A stretch of 48,262 nucleotides of DNA from Pseudomonadota bacterium (GTDB taxonomy: Bacteria; Pseudomonadota; Alphaproteobacteria; Caulobacterales; Caulobacteraceae), in assembly GCA_023428785.1 (NCBI GenBank), contig JAEYWU010000134.1, positions 1 through 48,262 of the forward strand, given 5' to 3'. Each line of letters begins with the position of its first letter. Within the stretch, counting starts at the first letter, position 1. The notes under the pieces are model-generated. The model saw only the letters and a list, made by a program, of their open reading frames with translations, did not search any database and was not told where the DNA came from. Made by a program: the position numbers and the translations under genes. Shown here piece by piece: positions 6,678-15,118 of this stretch.

Positions 6678-9368
6678 TTACCGGTCCTTCTCGCGCTCCG
6701 TCCCCGACCGCGCGCTCAGCGCAGCCTGGGCCGCGGCCAGCCGCGCGATCGGCACGCGGTAAGGCGAACAGGACACGTAATCCAGACCCGCCCCCTCACA
6801 GAACGCGATCGACGACGGATCGCCCCCATGCTCGCCACAAATACCCAGCTTGACGTTCGGCCGCACCCGCTTGCCGCGCTCGGCGGCGATCTCGATCAGG
6901 GCGCCCACGCCCTCCTGGTCCAGGCGGACGAACGGGTCGTGCTCGAAGATGCCCTTGTCCAGATAGGCCTGCAGGAAGCGCCCTGAGTCGTCGCGCGAAA
7001 TGCCGAAGGTCGTCTGCGTCAGGTCATTGGTCCCGAACGAGAAGAACTCCGCATGTTCGGCCAGGTCGTCGGCGCGCAGCGCCGCGCGCGGCAGTTCGAT
7101 CATCGTCCCGACCATATAGTCGACCCGGTCGCCCTTCTCGGCGAAGACGGCCTCGGCCGTGCGGTCGGTCAGTTCGCGCAGGAACTTCATCTCCTGCCCC
7201 TTGGCGACCAGCGGGTGCATGATCTCCGGCAGCGGCGCCTCACCGGTCTCGGCCTTCACGTCCAGCGCGGCCTCGATGATGGCGCGGACCTGCATCTCGT
7301 AGATTTCCGGGTAGGCCACGCCCAGCCGGCATCCGCGATGGCCCAGCATCGGGTTGGTTTCGTGCAGGGCCTTGGCCCGGTTCATCAGCTTTTCGGCGTC
7401 CAGGCCGGTCGCCCGCGCCACGGCCGCCACGTCTTCCGGCGTATGCGGCAGGAATTCGTGCAGCGGCGGGTCCAGCAGACGGATCGTCACCGGCAGGCCG
7501 GCCATGATCTTGAAGATCTCGACGAAGTCTTCCTTCTGGAACGGCGCGATCTTGGCCAGAGCCGCCCGACGGCCCGCCTCGTCGTCGGCCAGGATCATCT
7601 CGCGCACGGCTGCGATCCGGGTGTCGTCGAAGAACATGTGCTCGGTCCGGCACAGGCCGATGCCCTCGGCGCCGAAGCCGCGCGCCGTCTGGGCGTCCAG
7701 CGGCGTCTCGGCGTTGGCCCGGACCTTCAGGCGACGCGCTTCATCGGCCCAGCCCATCAGGGTCTGGAAGTCGCCGGTCAGCTCCGGCTCGATCATCTTG
7801 ACCGCGCCCGCGATCACCTCGCCGGCCGAGCCGTCGATGGTGATGATTTCACCGGCCTTGTAGACCTCGCCGCCCGCGACCAGCTGGCCGACCTTGGCGT
7901 CGATATGAATGCTTGAGGCGCCCGAGACGCAGGGCCGTCCCATGCCGCGCGCCACGACCGCCGCGTGGCTGGTCATGCCGCCGCGGGCCGTGACGATGCC
8001 GCGCGCCGCGTGCATGCCGTGGATGTCTTCGGGGCTCGTTTCCTCGCGCACCAGGATGACCGACTCGCCCATCTGGCCCAGCCGTTCGGCCTCGTCGGAA
8101 TCGAACACGATCTTGCCGGTCGCGGCGCCCGGGCTGGCGGGCAGGCCCTTGGCGATCACCGCGCGCTCGGCGTTCGGATCCAGCGTCGGGTGCAGCAGCT
8201 GGTCCAGGGCCTGAGGCTCGACCCGCTGGATGCCTTCCTCACGATCGATCAGGCCTTCGGACGCCAGCTCCACCGCGATCTTCAGCGCAGCCTTGGCGGT
8301 CCGCTTGCCGTTGCGGGTTTGCAGCATCCACAGCCGACCTTGTTCGACCGTGAATTCAATATCTTGCATGTCGCGGTAGTGCCGCTCCAGCTTGTCGACC
8401 ACCTCGACGAACTGGCCGAACACCTCCGGCATCGCCTCTTCCATCGAGAGCTTGGTCTCGCCCATCTCCTCGCGGCCGGCTTTCGTCAGGGCCTGCGGCG
8501 TGCGGATGCCCGCCACCACGTCCTCGCCCTGGGCGTTGATCAGGAACTCGCCGTACAGCCGCGCCTCGCCGGTCGACGGGTTGCGGGTAAACGCCACTCC
8601 CGTCGCCGAGGTGTCGCCCATGTTGCCGAACACCATCGACTGGACGTTCACCGCCGTGCCCCAGCTCTCGGGGATGTCGTGCATACGGCGATAGAACTTG
8701 GCCCGGTCGTTCATCCAGCTGGCGAACACCGCCGACACCGCGCCCCACAGCTGCGCCTTGGGGTCCTGCGGGAAATCCTGGCCGGTCGCGTCGCGGACCA
8801 CCTGCTTGTAGCGCCCGACGACCTTCTCCCAGTCGCCAGCCGAAAGCTCGGTGTCCTGGCTTGCACCCAGACGGTCCTTGGTCTCGTCCAGCACCTCTTC
8901 AAAGGCGTCATGCCCCAGGCCCAGCACCACATTGGAATACATCGTGATGAAGCGCCGATAGGAATCGAACGCGAAGCGCCTATCTCCACTCAGCGTCGCC
9001 AGTCCCTCGACCGTCTCGTCGTTCAGGCCCAGGTTCAGGACGGTGTCCATCATCCCCGGCATCGACGCCCGCGCTCCCGACCGCACGGACACCAGCAACG
9101 GATTGGTTTTGCTGCCGAATTCCTTACCTACGACGCCTTCAACCTTGTTCAGCGCCGCTTCGACCTGGCCCTCCAGATCGGCCGGATAGCTCTGGCCGTT
9201 CTCGTAATAGGCGGTGCAGACCTCGGTGGTGATGGTGAAACCAGGCGGTACCGGAAGGCCCAGCGAAGACATCTCCGCCAGGTTCGCGCCCTTGCCGCCG
9301 AGAAGGTTCTTCATCGACGCGTCGCCGTCGGCCGAGCCGCCGCCGAAGCCGTACACCCACTGAGTCAT
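6678..9368 (-). CDS. ppdK: pyruvate, phosphate dikinase
   Basis: Interconverts pyruvate + ATP + Pi and PEP + AMP + PPi in the cytoplasm, setting the direction of flux at the PEP-pyruvate node. The 896-residue chain has the full layout: an N-terminal ATP-grasp (WVYGFGGGSADGD, NLLGGKGANLAEM, RSGARASMPGMMDTVLN), the central phosphohistidine domain with His468 in GGMTSHAAVVARG, and a C-terminal PEP/pyruvate TIM barrel with Cys844 in LGICGEHGGDP. The length is normal for bacterial PPDK. The start is ATG 9368-9366. No PDRP-type regulatory kinase gene is in the window. A nested hairpin (9434-9469) separates it from the lipoprotein gene upstream. Confidence 0.97.
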   Translation of the reverse strand: MTQWVYGFGGGSADGDASMKNLLGGKGANLAEMSSLGLPVPPGFTITTEVCTAYYENGQSYPADLEGQVEAALNKVEGVVGKEFGSKTNPLLVSVRSGARASMPGMMDTVLNLGLNDETVEGLATLSGDRRFAFDSYRRFITMYSNVVLGLGHDAFEEVLDETKDRLGASQDTELSAGDWEKVVGRYKQVVRDATGQDFPQDPKAQLWGAVSAVFASWMNDRAKFYRRMHDIPESWGTAVNVQSMVFGNMGDTSATGVAFTRNPSTGEARLYGEFLINAQGEDVVAGIRTPQALTKAGREEMGETKLSMEEAMPEVFGQFVEVVDKLERHYRDMQDIEFTVEQGRLWMLQTRNGKRTAKAALKIAVELASEGLIDREEGIQRVEPQALDQLLHPTLDPNAERAVIAKGLPASPGAATGKIVFDSDEAERLGQMGESVILVREETSPEDIHGMHAARGIVTARGGMTSHAAVVARGMGRPCVSGASSIHIDAKVGQLVAGGEVYKAGEIITIDGSAGEVIAGAVKMIEPELTGDFQTLMGWADEARRLKVRANAETPLDAQTARGFGAEGIGLCRTEHMFFDDTRIAAVREMILADDEAGRRAALAKIAPFQKEDFVEIFKIMAGLPVTIRLLDPPLHEFLPHTPEDVAAVARATGLDAEKLMNRAKALHETNPMLGHRGCRLGVAYPEIYEMQVRAIIEAALDVKAETGEAPLPEIMHPLVAKGQEMKFLRELTDRTAEAVFAEKGDRVDYMVGTMIELPRAALRADDLAEHAEFFSFGTNDLTQTTFGISRDDSGRFLQAYLDKGIFEHDPFVRLDQEGVGALIEIAAERGKRVRPNVKLGICGEHGGDPSSIAFCEGAGLDYVSCSPYRVPIARLAAAQAALSARSGTEREKDR

Positions 9369-9433
9369 GGACCGGTCCTGAGTCGTATTCTGCGCGGGGG
9401 GAGGCCCGCTGATTTGTTTGAAGCCTGACTAGC

Positions 9434-9469
9434 GCGGTCGCCGCCAAAAGGCGAGCCAAGCAAGACCGC
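9434..9469 (-). other. nested inverted repeat between the lipoprotein gene and ppdK
   Basis: An outer pair GCGGTC (9434-9439) / GACCGC (9464-9469) encloses an inner CGCC-AAAA-GGCG hairpin at 9442-9453. It lies after the lipoprotein stop and before ppdK on the minus strand. There is no following T-run, so it is a weak terminator candidate, or a leader element of ppdK. Confidence 0.3.
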
Positions 9470-9497
9470 CTTGAACGCCGCGGTTATGCGGATGGCC

Positions 9498-10331
9498 TCA
9501 GCCGATGCGCCATTCGCTCAGAACAGCGCCGTCCGCGCCCTCCAGCGCGACCCGGTCCAGCTGAACCGCCGCCACGCAGACCGGCAGCGCATCCGGACCC
9601 GCGGCCCGGCAGCGAAAGGCTCGCCCGTCCGGAAAACCCGTTACGCGGCCCTCGAATCGCACACGCCACCCCTGCGCCGCCACGACCGGCGCCGCCTCGC
9701 CCTCACCGCGCAGGGTAAAGGCCCAGGCCCGCCCGTTGCGGCGGTCGACGCGGGAATCATCGGCGGTGTGCACCACCGCCATCCCCACCGTCTGCGGCGT
9801 CACGGGGACCTGCCCGCTCTGCAGCGGATCGGCGCGGACGGTCGGGCATCCTTCGGCGTCAAGCCACGGCCTCGGCAGCCACACGCCTTCAACCGATTCC
9901 CATTCACCGCCGGCGCCGGTGATCAGCGGCGATTCGGTCCAGTCGCCGGGCGACAGGCTGAATTGGATCGTGCGGCGCTCGGGGCCCCAGGCCACTCGCG
10001 CCAGGCCGTCCGAGGCGTCCTGTGGCAGGCTGGCGACCGGGCCGCCGCATCCCACGGGAATGGCGACGGAAAAGGTCCGGCCCATCAGGGTCGTCGACGC
10101 CTGCGGCGCCTGGCCCAGCGCATAGGCCGAAGCGGCCTGTCGCGCGGCCGTCAGAAGGTCGGCCCTGGAAAGGGTGGTCGGCGTCGGCACCGGCGCCGGC
10201 TCTGGCGTGGGCTGTTCGGTGGGCTCGACGGGCGGCGCGGGCTCGTCGGCTCGCTGCGGGCATCCCGCCAGAAATACAGCCATCACCGCGGCGCCGAGGC
10301 CGCGTCCAATCATCACAAGCCGTTCAGCCAT
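9498..10331 (-). CDS. predicted lipoprotein of unknown function
   Basis: A 277-residue protein. The signal peptide ends in the lipobox FLAGC (Cys24), followed by a Pro/Glu/Thr-rich tether (residues about 27-52). The mature domain has conserved-looking patches VAIPVGCGGPVAS, RTIQFSLSPGDW, GVWLPRPWL and RFEGRVTGFPDGRAFRC, with four cysteines (VGCGG, EGCPT, FRCRA, PVCVA) that could form two periplasmic disulfides. I do not recognise the family. The start ATG 10331 lacks a good ribosome site. It diverges from the SLC13 permease. Confidence 0.75.
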   Translation of the reverse strand: MAERLVMIGRGLGAAVMAVFLAGCPQRADEPAPPVEPTEQPTPEPAPVPTPTTLSRADLLTAARQAASAYALGQAPQASTTLMGRTFSVAIPVGCGGPVASLPQDASDGLARVAWGPERRTIQFSLSPGDWTESPLITGAGGEWESVEGVWLPRPWLDAEGCPTVRADPLQSGQVPVTPQTVGMAVVHTADDSRVDRRNGRAWAFTLRGEGEAAPVVAAQGWRVRFEGRVTGFPDGRAFRCRAAGPDALPVCVAAVQLDRVALEGADGAVLSEWRIG

Positions 10332-10418
10332 GGCTTAAACCCTAGCACGCAGCCCACCGAAAAGGCTAATGCGGACGGGCGCGGCGCAAGGGGCCGCCCA
10401 CTGGAAACCTCCGTCCAC

Positions 10419-11819
10419 GTGCTGACCTTCGACCAGATCGCCGCTCTCGTGGTGCTGGCCTCCGTCGTCGGAGTGCTGATTCACGGGCGTGTCCGGGCTG
10501 ATGTGGTGGCTTTGACGGGGGCAGCTGTGCTCCTGCTTGTGGGCGTGGTTCGTCCGGTCGAGGTTCAGGGCGCCTTCGCCAGTCCGGCGGTCATCGCCCT
10601 GGCGGGCCTTTTCGTCATCGCCTACGCCATCGAGCTGTCGGGCCTCCTGGGCCTTCTGATCCGGCGCGCATCCAGCCTGGCCAAGCGGCTGGGCTCGGCA
10701 GGCGTCTGGACGGTCATGGGCCTGTGCGGAGGCATGGGCGGCTTTCTCAACAACACCCCGATCGTCGTCCTGGCCGCGCCCGTCATCCGCGACGTGGCCC
10801 AGTCGCTGGACCTGTCGCCCAAGCGGTTCCTCATGCCGCTAAGCCACATCTCGGTCCTTGGCGGCCTGCTGACGCTGATCGGCACCTCGACTAATCTGCT
10901 GGTCAACGACATGGCCAGAAACGCGGGCCAGCCCGTGTTCTCGCTGTTCGAGATCACGCCTGTGGGCCTGTGCATCGCGGTCGGGGGCGGCCTGTGGCTC
11001 TTCTTCGTCGGCGCGCGCCAGCTGGACGGGGCCGCCCGGGCTGACGAAGAGGAGAAGGCCCGCATCGCCTACGAAAAGGCCATGGCCGAAAAGGCTGCGC
11101 GTGAGGCCAAGCGCAAGAAGCGCTTCAACTTCCGCCGCTTCGGCGAAGCCGGCGCCCACGAGGATGGATCAGGCGACGCCCATCTCGGTGACGTCGATCT
11201 CTTCAAGGCCGCCGACCGGCCCTTCGACGCCCGTCGGGCCTTCATCTCACTCGGCGTTTTCCTGTTGGTGGTCGTCACGGCCGGTCTGGGGCTAGCCCCT
11301 ATCGCCGCCTCGGCCTTCGCCGGCGCCGTGGCCCTGATCCTGCTGCGGGTCATCACGCCAGAGGAAGCCTACGCCGGGCTGCGGCCCGAAATCCTGCTGC
11401 TTATCGCCGGCATGGTGGTCATCGGCATCGCCATCGAGGTGACAGGACTGGCCGAGGCCGGCGCGCGCAGCCTGATCGTCGTGATCGAGCCGCTGGGCCC
11501 GCTGGCCGCGCTCTTCATCCTGTACGGCGTCACGCTCTTTGCGACCGAGCTTTTGTCGAACGCCACCGTCGCGGTGCTGATGACCCCGATTGCGGTGGCC
11601 CTGGCCGAGTCTCTCGGAGTCGATCCGCGTCCCTTCCTGGTCGGTGTGATGATGGCCGCCTCAGCCGCCTTCGCAACGCCCTTCGGCTATCAGACCAACG
11701 TCCTCGTCTATCAGATGGGGGGCTACAGCTACATGGACTTCGTCCGCATCGGCACACCCTTGAACCTGATCACCTGGGCCGTCGCCATGTTCGCGATCCC
11801 GACCTTCTTCCCCTTCTGA
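10419..11819 (+). CDS. SLC13 / ArsB-NhaD superfamily anion permease
   Basis: A 466-residue inner-membrane protein in two homologous halves. Each half has a hairpin-like Asn/Thr/Pro signature of the divalent anion:sodium symporter (DASS/SLC13) fold: MGGFLNNTPIVVLAAP with GTSTNLLVNDMA in the first, and LFATELLSNATVAVLMTP with AFATPFGYQTNVLVYQMGGY in the second. Substrates in the family include sulfate, phosphate and dicarboxylates, and none can be fixed here. Many bacterial relatives carry two TrkA-C domains between the halves. Here a short charged linker (residues about 206-270, Ala/Lys/Glu/Arg-rich) replaces them. The start is GTG 10419 with only weak GGAA ahead; a CTG at 10401 behind AAGGGG is an alternative. 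The long in-frame extension back to 9471 is only antisense of the lipoprotein gene. Confidence 0.85.
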   Translation: MLTFDQIAALVVLASVVGVLIHGRVRADVVALTGAAVLLLVGVVRPVEVQGAFASPAVIALAGLFVIAYAIELSGLLGLLIRRASSLAKRLGSAGVWTVMGLCGGMGGFLNNTPIVVLAAPVIRDVAQSLDLSPKRFLMPLSHISVLGGLLTLIGTSTNLLVNDMARNAGQPVFSLFEITPVGLCIAVGGGLWLFFVGARQLDGAARADEEEKARIAYEKAMAEKAAREAKRKKRFNFRRFGEAGAHEDGSGDAHLGDVDLFKAADRPFDARRAFISLGVFLLVVVTAGLGLAPIAASAFAGAVALILLRVITPEEAYAGLRPEILLLIAGMVVIGIAIEVTGLAEAGARSLIVVIEPLGPLAALFILYGVTLFATELLSNATVAVLMTPIAVALAESLGVDPRPFLVGVMMAASAAFATPFGYQTNVLVYQMGGYSYMDFVRIGTPLNLITWAVAMFAIPTFFPF

Positions 11820-12561
11820 CGCTCACAACGAAGCGGGGAAATCGCGCCCCTTCGCCGTCACCCCGGACGAACCCTTTGGGGCGAAGATCCGGGACTTAAA
11901 CGCTGACGGCGCAACCGGGTTCAGGTCCCGGCTCTCCGCTTCGCTTCTGCCGGGATGACGGAAAGGGACCGGGGACGAAAAAGAATCTTTCGCCGCTAAA
12001 CCCCCGCCACTCCTGACGCCTCCCATACTTGCCTCGTCCCCACGCCAGGGGAGGGCGCATGGCCAGCGACCTTGTCGGTGTGAGGATGCGGACTGAGCGG
12101 ATAGCGGCGGGGCGGAGTACCCGCTGGTTCCGGGACCGTGATCGCTGTGTCACGGCCCGACCGTCCGGGGCTGACCCAAAATCTGCGTAGGCCCTAATAC
12201 GGCCGCCCAGCAGGAGCTCCGGGAAAACAGATCGCGGCGGAGCGCACCCGAGGGTCGAAACGCTCAAACTACCCCCACGGTCACCGGACCCGAAGTCCGG
12301 CGCTCCGCCTGCCCTCCCAACCTTCCGAGCGAAAGCCGGAGGCCGATGACCCACGTCCAAGCCTCTTCCAGGGGAGGACATGCCGCGCAGCGGTAAGGTG
12401 GGGCAAGGCAGAGCCACCCTCACACCCATCGCCCACCCGGCGCTCCGCGCAGCCGTGCCCGGAGAGGGGAGGGAGATAACCGTGCCCCGCGTGACCTCTA
12501 CGGCCCCCCGCGCTATTCAGGCGCCAAAGCATCGATGCGCAGAGCGCACGGGAGAAACCGC
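11820..12561. other. 742-bp intergenic region with repeat-like hairpins, no gene seen
   Basis: No open frame here has a ribosome site, a recognisable protein or a fitting composition; the frames at 11896-12429 (minus) and 12380-12613 (plus) read as low-complexity Arg/Pro/Gly. It holds the 105-bp palindrome at 11856-11960, a perfect hairpin CCGGAC-CCGAA-GTCCGG at 12284-12300, and two copies of CCAGGGGAGG near 12045 and 12367, each followed by GC-rich sequence. A non-coding RNA could lie here, but I recognise none of the common ones: the RNase P, SRP and tmRNA core motifs are absent. Confidence 0.6.
11856..11960. repeat. 105-bp imperfect palindrome (extragenic repeat / MITE-like)
   Basis: The ends are CGTCACCCCGG and CCGGGATGACG, inverted copies with one mismatch. 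The inner parts are also inverted: AGATCCGGGACTTAAAC against AGAGCCGGGACCTGAAC on the other strand. The central part is GCTGACGGCGCAACCGG. The whole unit would fold into a long cruciform or hairpin. A half copy lies at 3766-3813, so it is dispersed. It is too short to encode a transposase and is best viewed as a REP or MITE-type element. Confidence 0.75.
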
Positions 12562-13953
12562 ATGGCCGATTCGGCCCCTGAAACGCCCAAGACCACCGGA
12601 CTACTCAGCCTGATCGGCCACACGCCCATGATCGAGGTCACCAAGATCGACACCGGTCCGTGTCGGCTGTTCCTCAAGCTGGAATCCAACAATCCCGGCG
12701 GCTCGATCAAGGACCGGATCGCGCTCACCATGCTCGACGAAGCCGAAAAGGAAGGCTGGCTGAAGCCCGGCGGGACGATCGTGGAGGCGACGGCGGGCAA
12801 TACGGGCCTGGCGCTGACCCTGGTCGGCGTGCAGCGCGGCTATCGCGTCCTGCTGGTGATCCCCGACAAGATGTCCAAGGAAAAGATCCAGCACGTCCGG
12901 GCCATGGGCGCCGAGGTCCGGCTCACCCGCTCGGACGTCGGCAAGGGGCATCCGGAGTACTACATGGACTTGGCCGAGAGCCTGGCCCAGAAGATCCCCA
13001 ACGCGTTTTACGTCAATCAATTCGCCAATGCCGCCAATCCTCTGGCGCACGAACTGACGACCGGCCCCGAAATCTGGGAGCAGATGGACGGCGACGTGGA
13101 CGCCTTCGTGGCCGGCATCGGCTCAGGCGGAACGATCACCGGTACGGCCCGGTACCTCAAGTCGAAGTCCTCAAAGGTCGAGGCCATCCTGGCTGACCCG
13201 GTCGGCTCGGTCCTGGCCGGCTTCGTCAACGAGGGCAAGCCCGGGCCCAAGGGCTCCTATTCGGTGGAAGGTATTGGCCAGGACTTCGTGCCCGATACGG
13301 CGGACCTGAGCCTGATCGACAGGGCCTATTCGATCCCCGATCTGGAGGCGATCGGCGCCGCGCGCGAACTGCTGGCGAAGGAAGGCGTGCTGGCCGGCTC
13401 GTCGTCGGGCACGCTTCTGGCCGCCGCGCTCCGCTATTGCCGCGAGCAGACCGAGCCCAAGCGCGTGGTCAGCTTCGTCTGCGACACGGGCGCCAAGTAC
13501 CTGTCCAAGGTTTATAACGACGCGTGGCTGACCGATCAGGGTCTGACGCCACGCAAGCTGCACGGCGACCTGCGAGATGTGGTCAGCCGTGACGCCGCCG
13601 AGGTCATTTCGGTCGGGTCTGATGATACGCTGGCGGTGGCCTATGGTCGGATGCGTCAGGCAGACGTGTCCCAGTTGCCCGTCATGGACGGCGGGCGTCT
13701 GGTCGGGATCATCGATGATTCCGACATTGTGCACGTGCTGGACACAGACGAGATCACGCGCGCCGAGCGTTTTGCCAAGCCGGTTCGCTCTGCCATGACC
13801 ACACAGTTGGACACGGTTCAGGTTCACGAGACGCTGAACGATCTGATCCCGATCTTCGAGCGCGACCACGTCGCTATCGTGATGGACGGCCAGGACTTCA
13901 TCGGCCTGATCACCCGCGTCGACCTGATCAATCACCTCAAGCTAAATCAGTAG
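12562..13953 (+). CDS. cystathionine beta-synthase
   Basis: PLP enzyme that condenses homocysteine with serine (or acetylserine) to cystathionine, the first step of reverse trans-sulfuration. The fold-II domain holds the PLP lysine Lys50 in NPGGSIKDRIAL, the substrate loop EATAGNTGLAL and the phosphate-binding GSSSGT. A pair of CBS domains follows at about 337-395 (VVSRDAAEVISV ... VGIIDDSDIVHVL) and 405-463 (AMTTQLDTVQV ... IGLITRVDLINHL). The CBS pair distinguishes it from plain cysteine synthase and usually binds an adenosyl ligand such as AdoMet. There is no N-terminal heme segment. ATG 12562 has GGAG seven bases ahead. The next gene starts four bases after its stop. Confidence 0.92.
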   Translation: MADSAPETPKTTGLLSLIGHTPMIEVTKIDTGPCRLFLKLESNNPGGSIKDRIALTMLDEAEKEGWLKPGGTIVEATAGNTGLALTLVGVQRGYRVLLVIPDKMSKEKIQHVRAMGAEVRLTRSDVGKGHPEYYMDLAESLAQKIPNAFYVNQFANAANPLAHELTTGPEIWEQMDGDVDAFVAGIGSGGTITGTARYLKSKSSKVEAILADPVGSVLAGFVNEGKPGPKGSYSVEGIGQDFVPDTADLSLIDRAYSIPDLEAIGAARELLAKEGVLAGSSSGTLLAAALRYCREQTEPKRVVSFVCDTGAKYLSKVYNDAWLTDQGLTPRKLHGDLRDVVSRDAAEVISVGSDDTLAVAYGRMRQADVSQLPVMDGGRLVGIIDDSDIVHVLDTDEITRAERFAKPVRSAMTTQLDTVQVHETLNDLIPIFERDHVAIVMDGQDFIGLITRVDLINHLKLNQ

Positions 13954-13957
13954 GACC

Positions 13958-15118
13958 ATGGCCAAGGGATCGAACCGGCAGGGTTTTTCCACCCGCGCCA
14001 TCCACGCCGGCCAGAAGCCGGACCCGACGACCGGCGCGGTGATGACGCCGATCTACGCCACCTCGACCTACGCCCAGGAAAGCCCGGGCGTGAACAAGGG
14101 CTATGAGTATGCGCGCGGCAAGAACCCGACGCGCGAGGCCTTCGAGGCCTGCATCGCCGACCTCGAGAACGGAACCCACGGCTTCGGCTTCGGCTCTGGC
14201 ATGGCGGCGACATCCACGGCGCTGGAGTTGCTGGACGCGGGGGCCCACGTCCTCACCGGCGACGATCTCTATGGCGGTACCTACCGCCTGTTCGAGCGCG
14301 TTCGTCGGCGGTCGGCGGGGATGGATTTCTCCTACATCGATCTGACCGACCTGGCCGCCGTCGAGGCGGCGATCCGGCCCGAGACGAAACTGCTGTGGGT
14401 CGAGACCCCGACCAATCCGCTGATGAAATTGGCCGACATCGCGGCGCTCTCGGCCGTGGCCAAGAAACACGGCCTGCTGATGGTGGTGGACAACACCTTC
14501 GCCACGCCCTGGTGCCAGTCTCCGCTGGATCTGGGCGCCGACATCGTCATGCACTCGGCCACCAAGTATCTCAACGGCCACTCTGACGTGATCGGCGGCG
14601 TGCTGGTGACCCGGGACGCCGACCTCGCGGCCCAGCTCAAGTTCCTCCAGAACTCGGTGGGCGGGATCATGGGCCCGTTCGACGCCTTTCTCGTGAACCG
14701 GGGTCTCAAGACCCTCGGCGTTCGCATGAGGGCGCATTGCGACAATGCCTTGGCCATCGCACGCTGGCTCGAGGGTCGCCCGGAGGTCGCCAGGGTCTAC
14801 TACCCGGGCCTCGAGAGCCATCCGCAGCACGCGCTCGCCAAACGCCAGATGCGCGGCTTCGGCGGCATGATCTCTATCGTCGTCGACGGCGATCTCGCTC
14901 GAACGAGGCAGATCATGGAGCGCCTCCAGGTTTTCACCGTCGCCGAAAGCCTCGGAGGTGTCGAAAGTCTCGCCAACCACCCGGCCATCATGACCCACGC
15001 GAGTGTGCCCAAGGAGGTCCGCGAGGCCGGCGGCGTCACCGACAATCTGATCCGCCTGTCGGTCGGCGTGGAAGACCTCGACGACCTGATCGCCGACCTG
15101 GAGCAGGCTCTGGCCTAG
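13958..15118 (+). CDS. cystathionine gamma-lyase / gamma-synthase family enzyme
   Basis: A 386-residue fold-I PLP enzyme of the Cys/Met metabolism family. PLP Lys203 lies in HSATKYLNGHSD. Other family signatures are the N-terminal TRAIHAGQKPDPTTGAV with YATSTY, the EYARGKNPTREAFE loop and FGFGSGMAATSTALELL. Gamma-lyase and gamma-synthase cannot be separated on these motifs. The tight pairing with cystathionine beta-synthase (4-bp gap) favours cystathionine gamma-lyase, giving a homocysteine-to-cysteine route. That choice is inference from context. Its TAG is shared with the TAG of the convergent DUF885 gene within CTAG 15115-15118. Confidence 0.9.
   Translation: MAKGSNRQGFSTRAIHAGQKPDPTTGAVMTPIYATSTYAQESPGVNKGYEYARGKNPTREAFEACIADLENGTHGFGFGSGMAATSTALELLDAGAHVLTGDDLYGGTYRLFERVRRRSAGMDFSYIDLTDLAAVEAAIRPETKLLWVETPTNPLMKLADIAALSAVAKKHGLLMVVDNTFATPWCQSPLDLGADIVMHSATKYLNGHSDVIGGVLVTRDADLAAQLKFLQNSVGGIMGPFDAFLVNRGLKTLGVRMRAHCDNALAIARWLEGRPEVARVYYPGLESHPQHALAKRQMRGFGGMISIVVDGDLARTRQIMERLQVFTVAESLGGVESLANHPAIMTHASVPKEVREAGGVTDNLIRLSVGVEDLDDLIADLEQALA

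Noticed and set aside
9471..10418. In-frame upstream extension of the SLC13 permease
   Set aside because: It is antisense to the lipoprotein gene, has no family match and no ribosome site.
11896..12429. 177-codon minus-strand frame in the intergenic gap
   Set aside because: Low-complexity Arg/Pro/Gly, no ribosome site, crosses the palindromic repeat.
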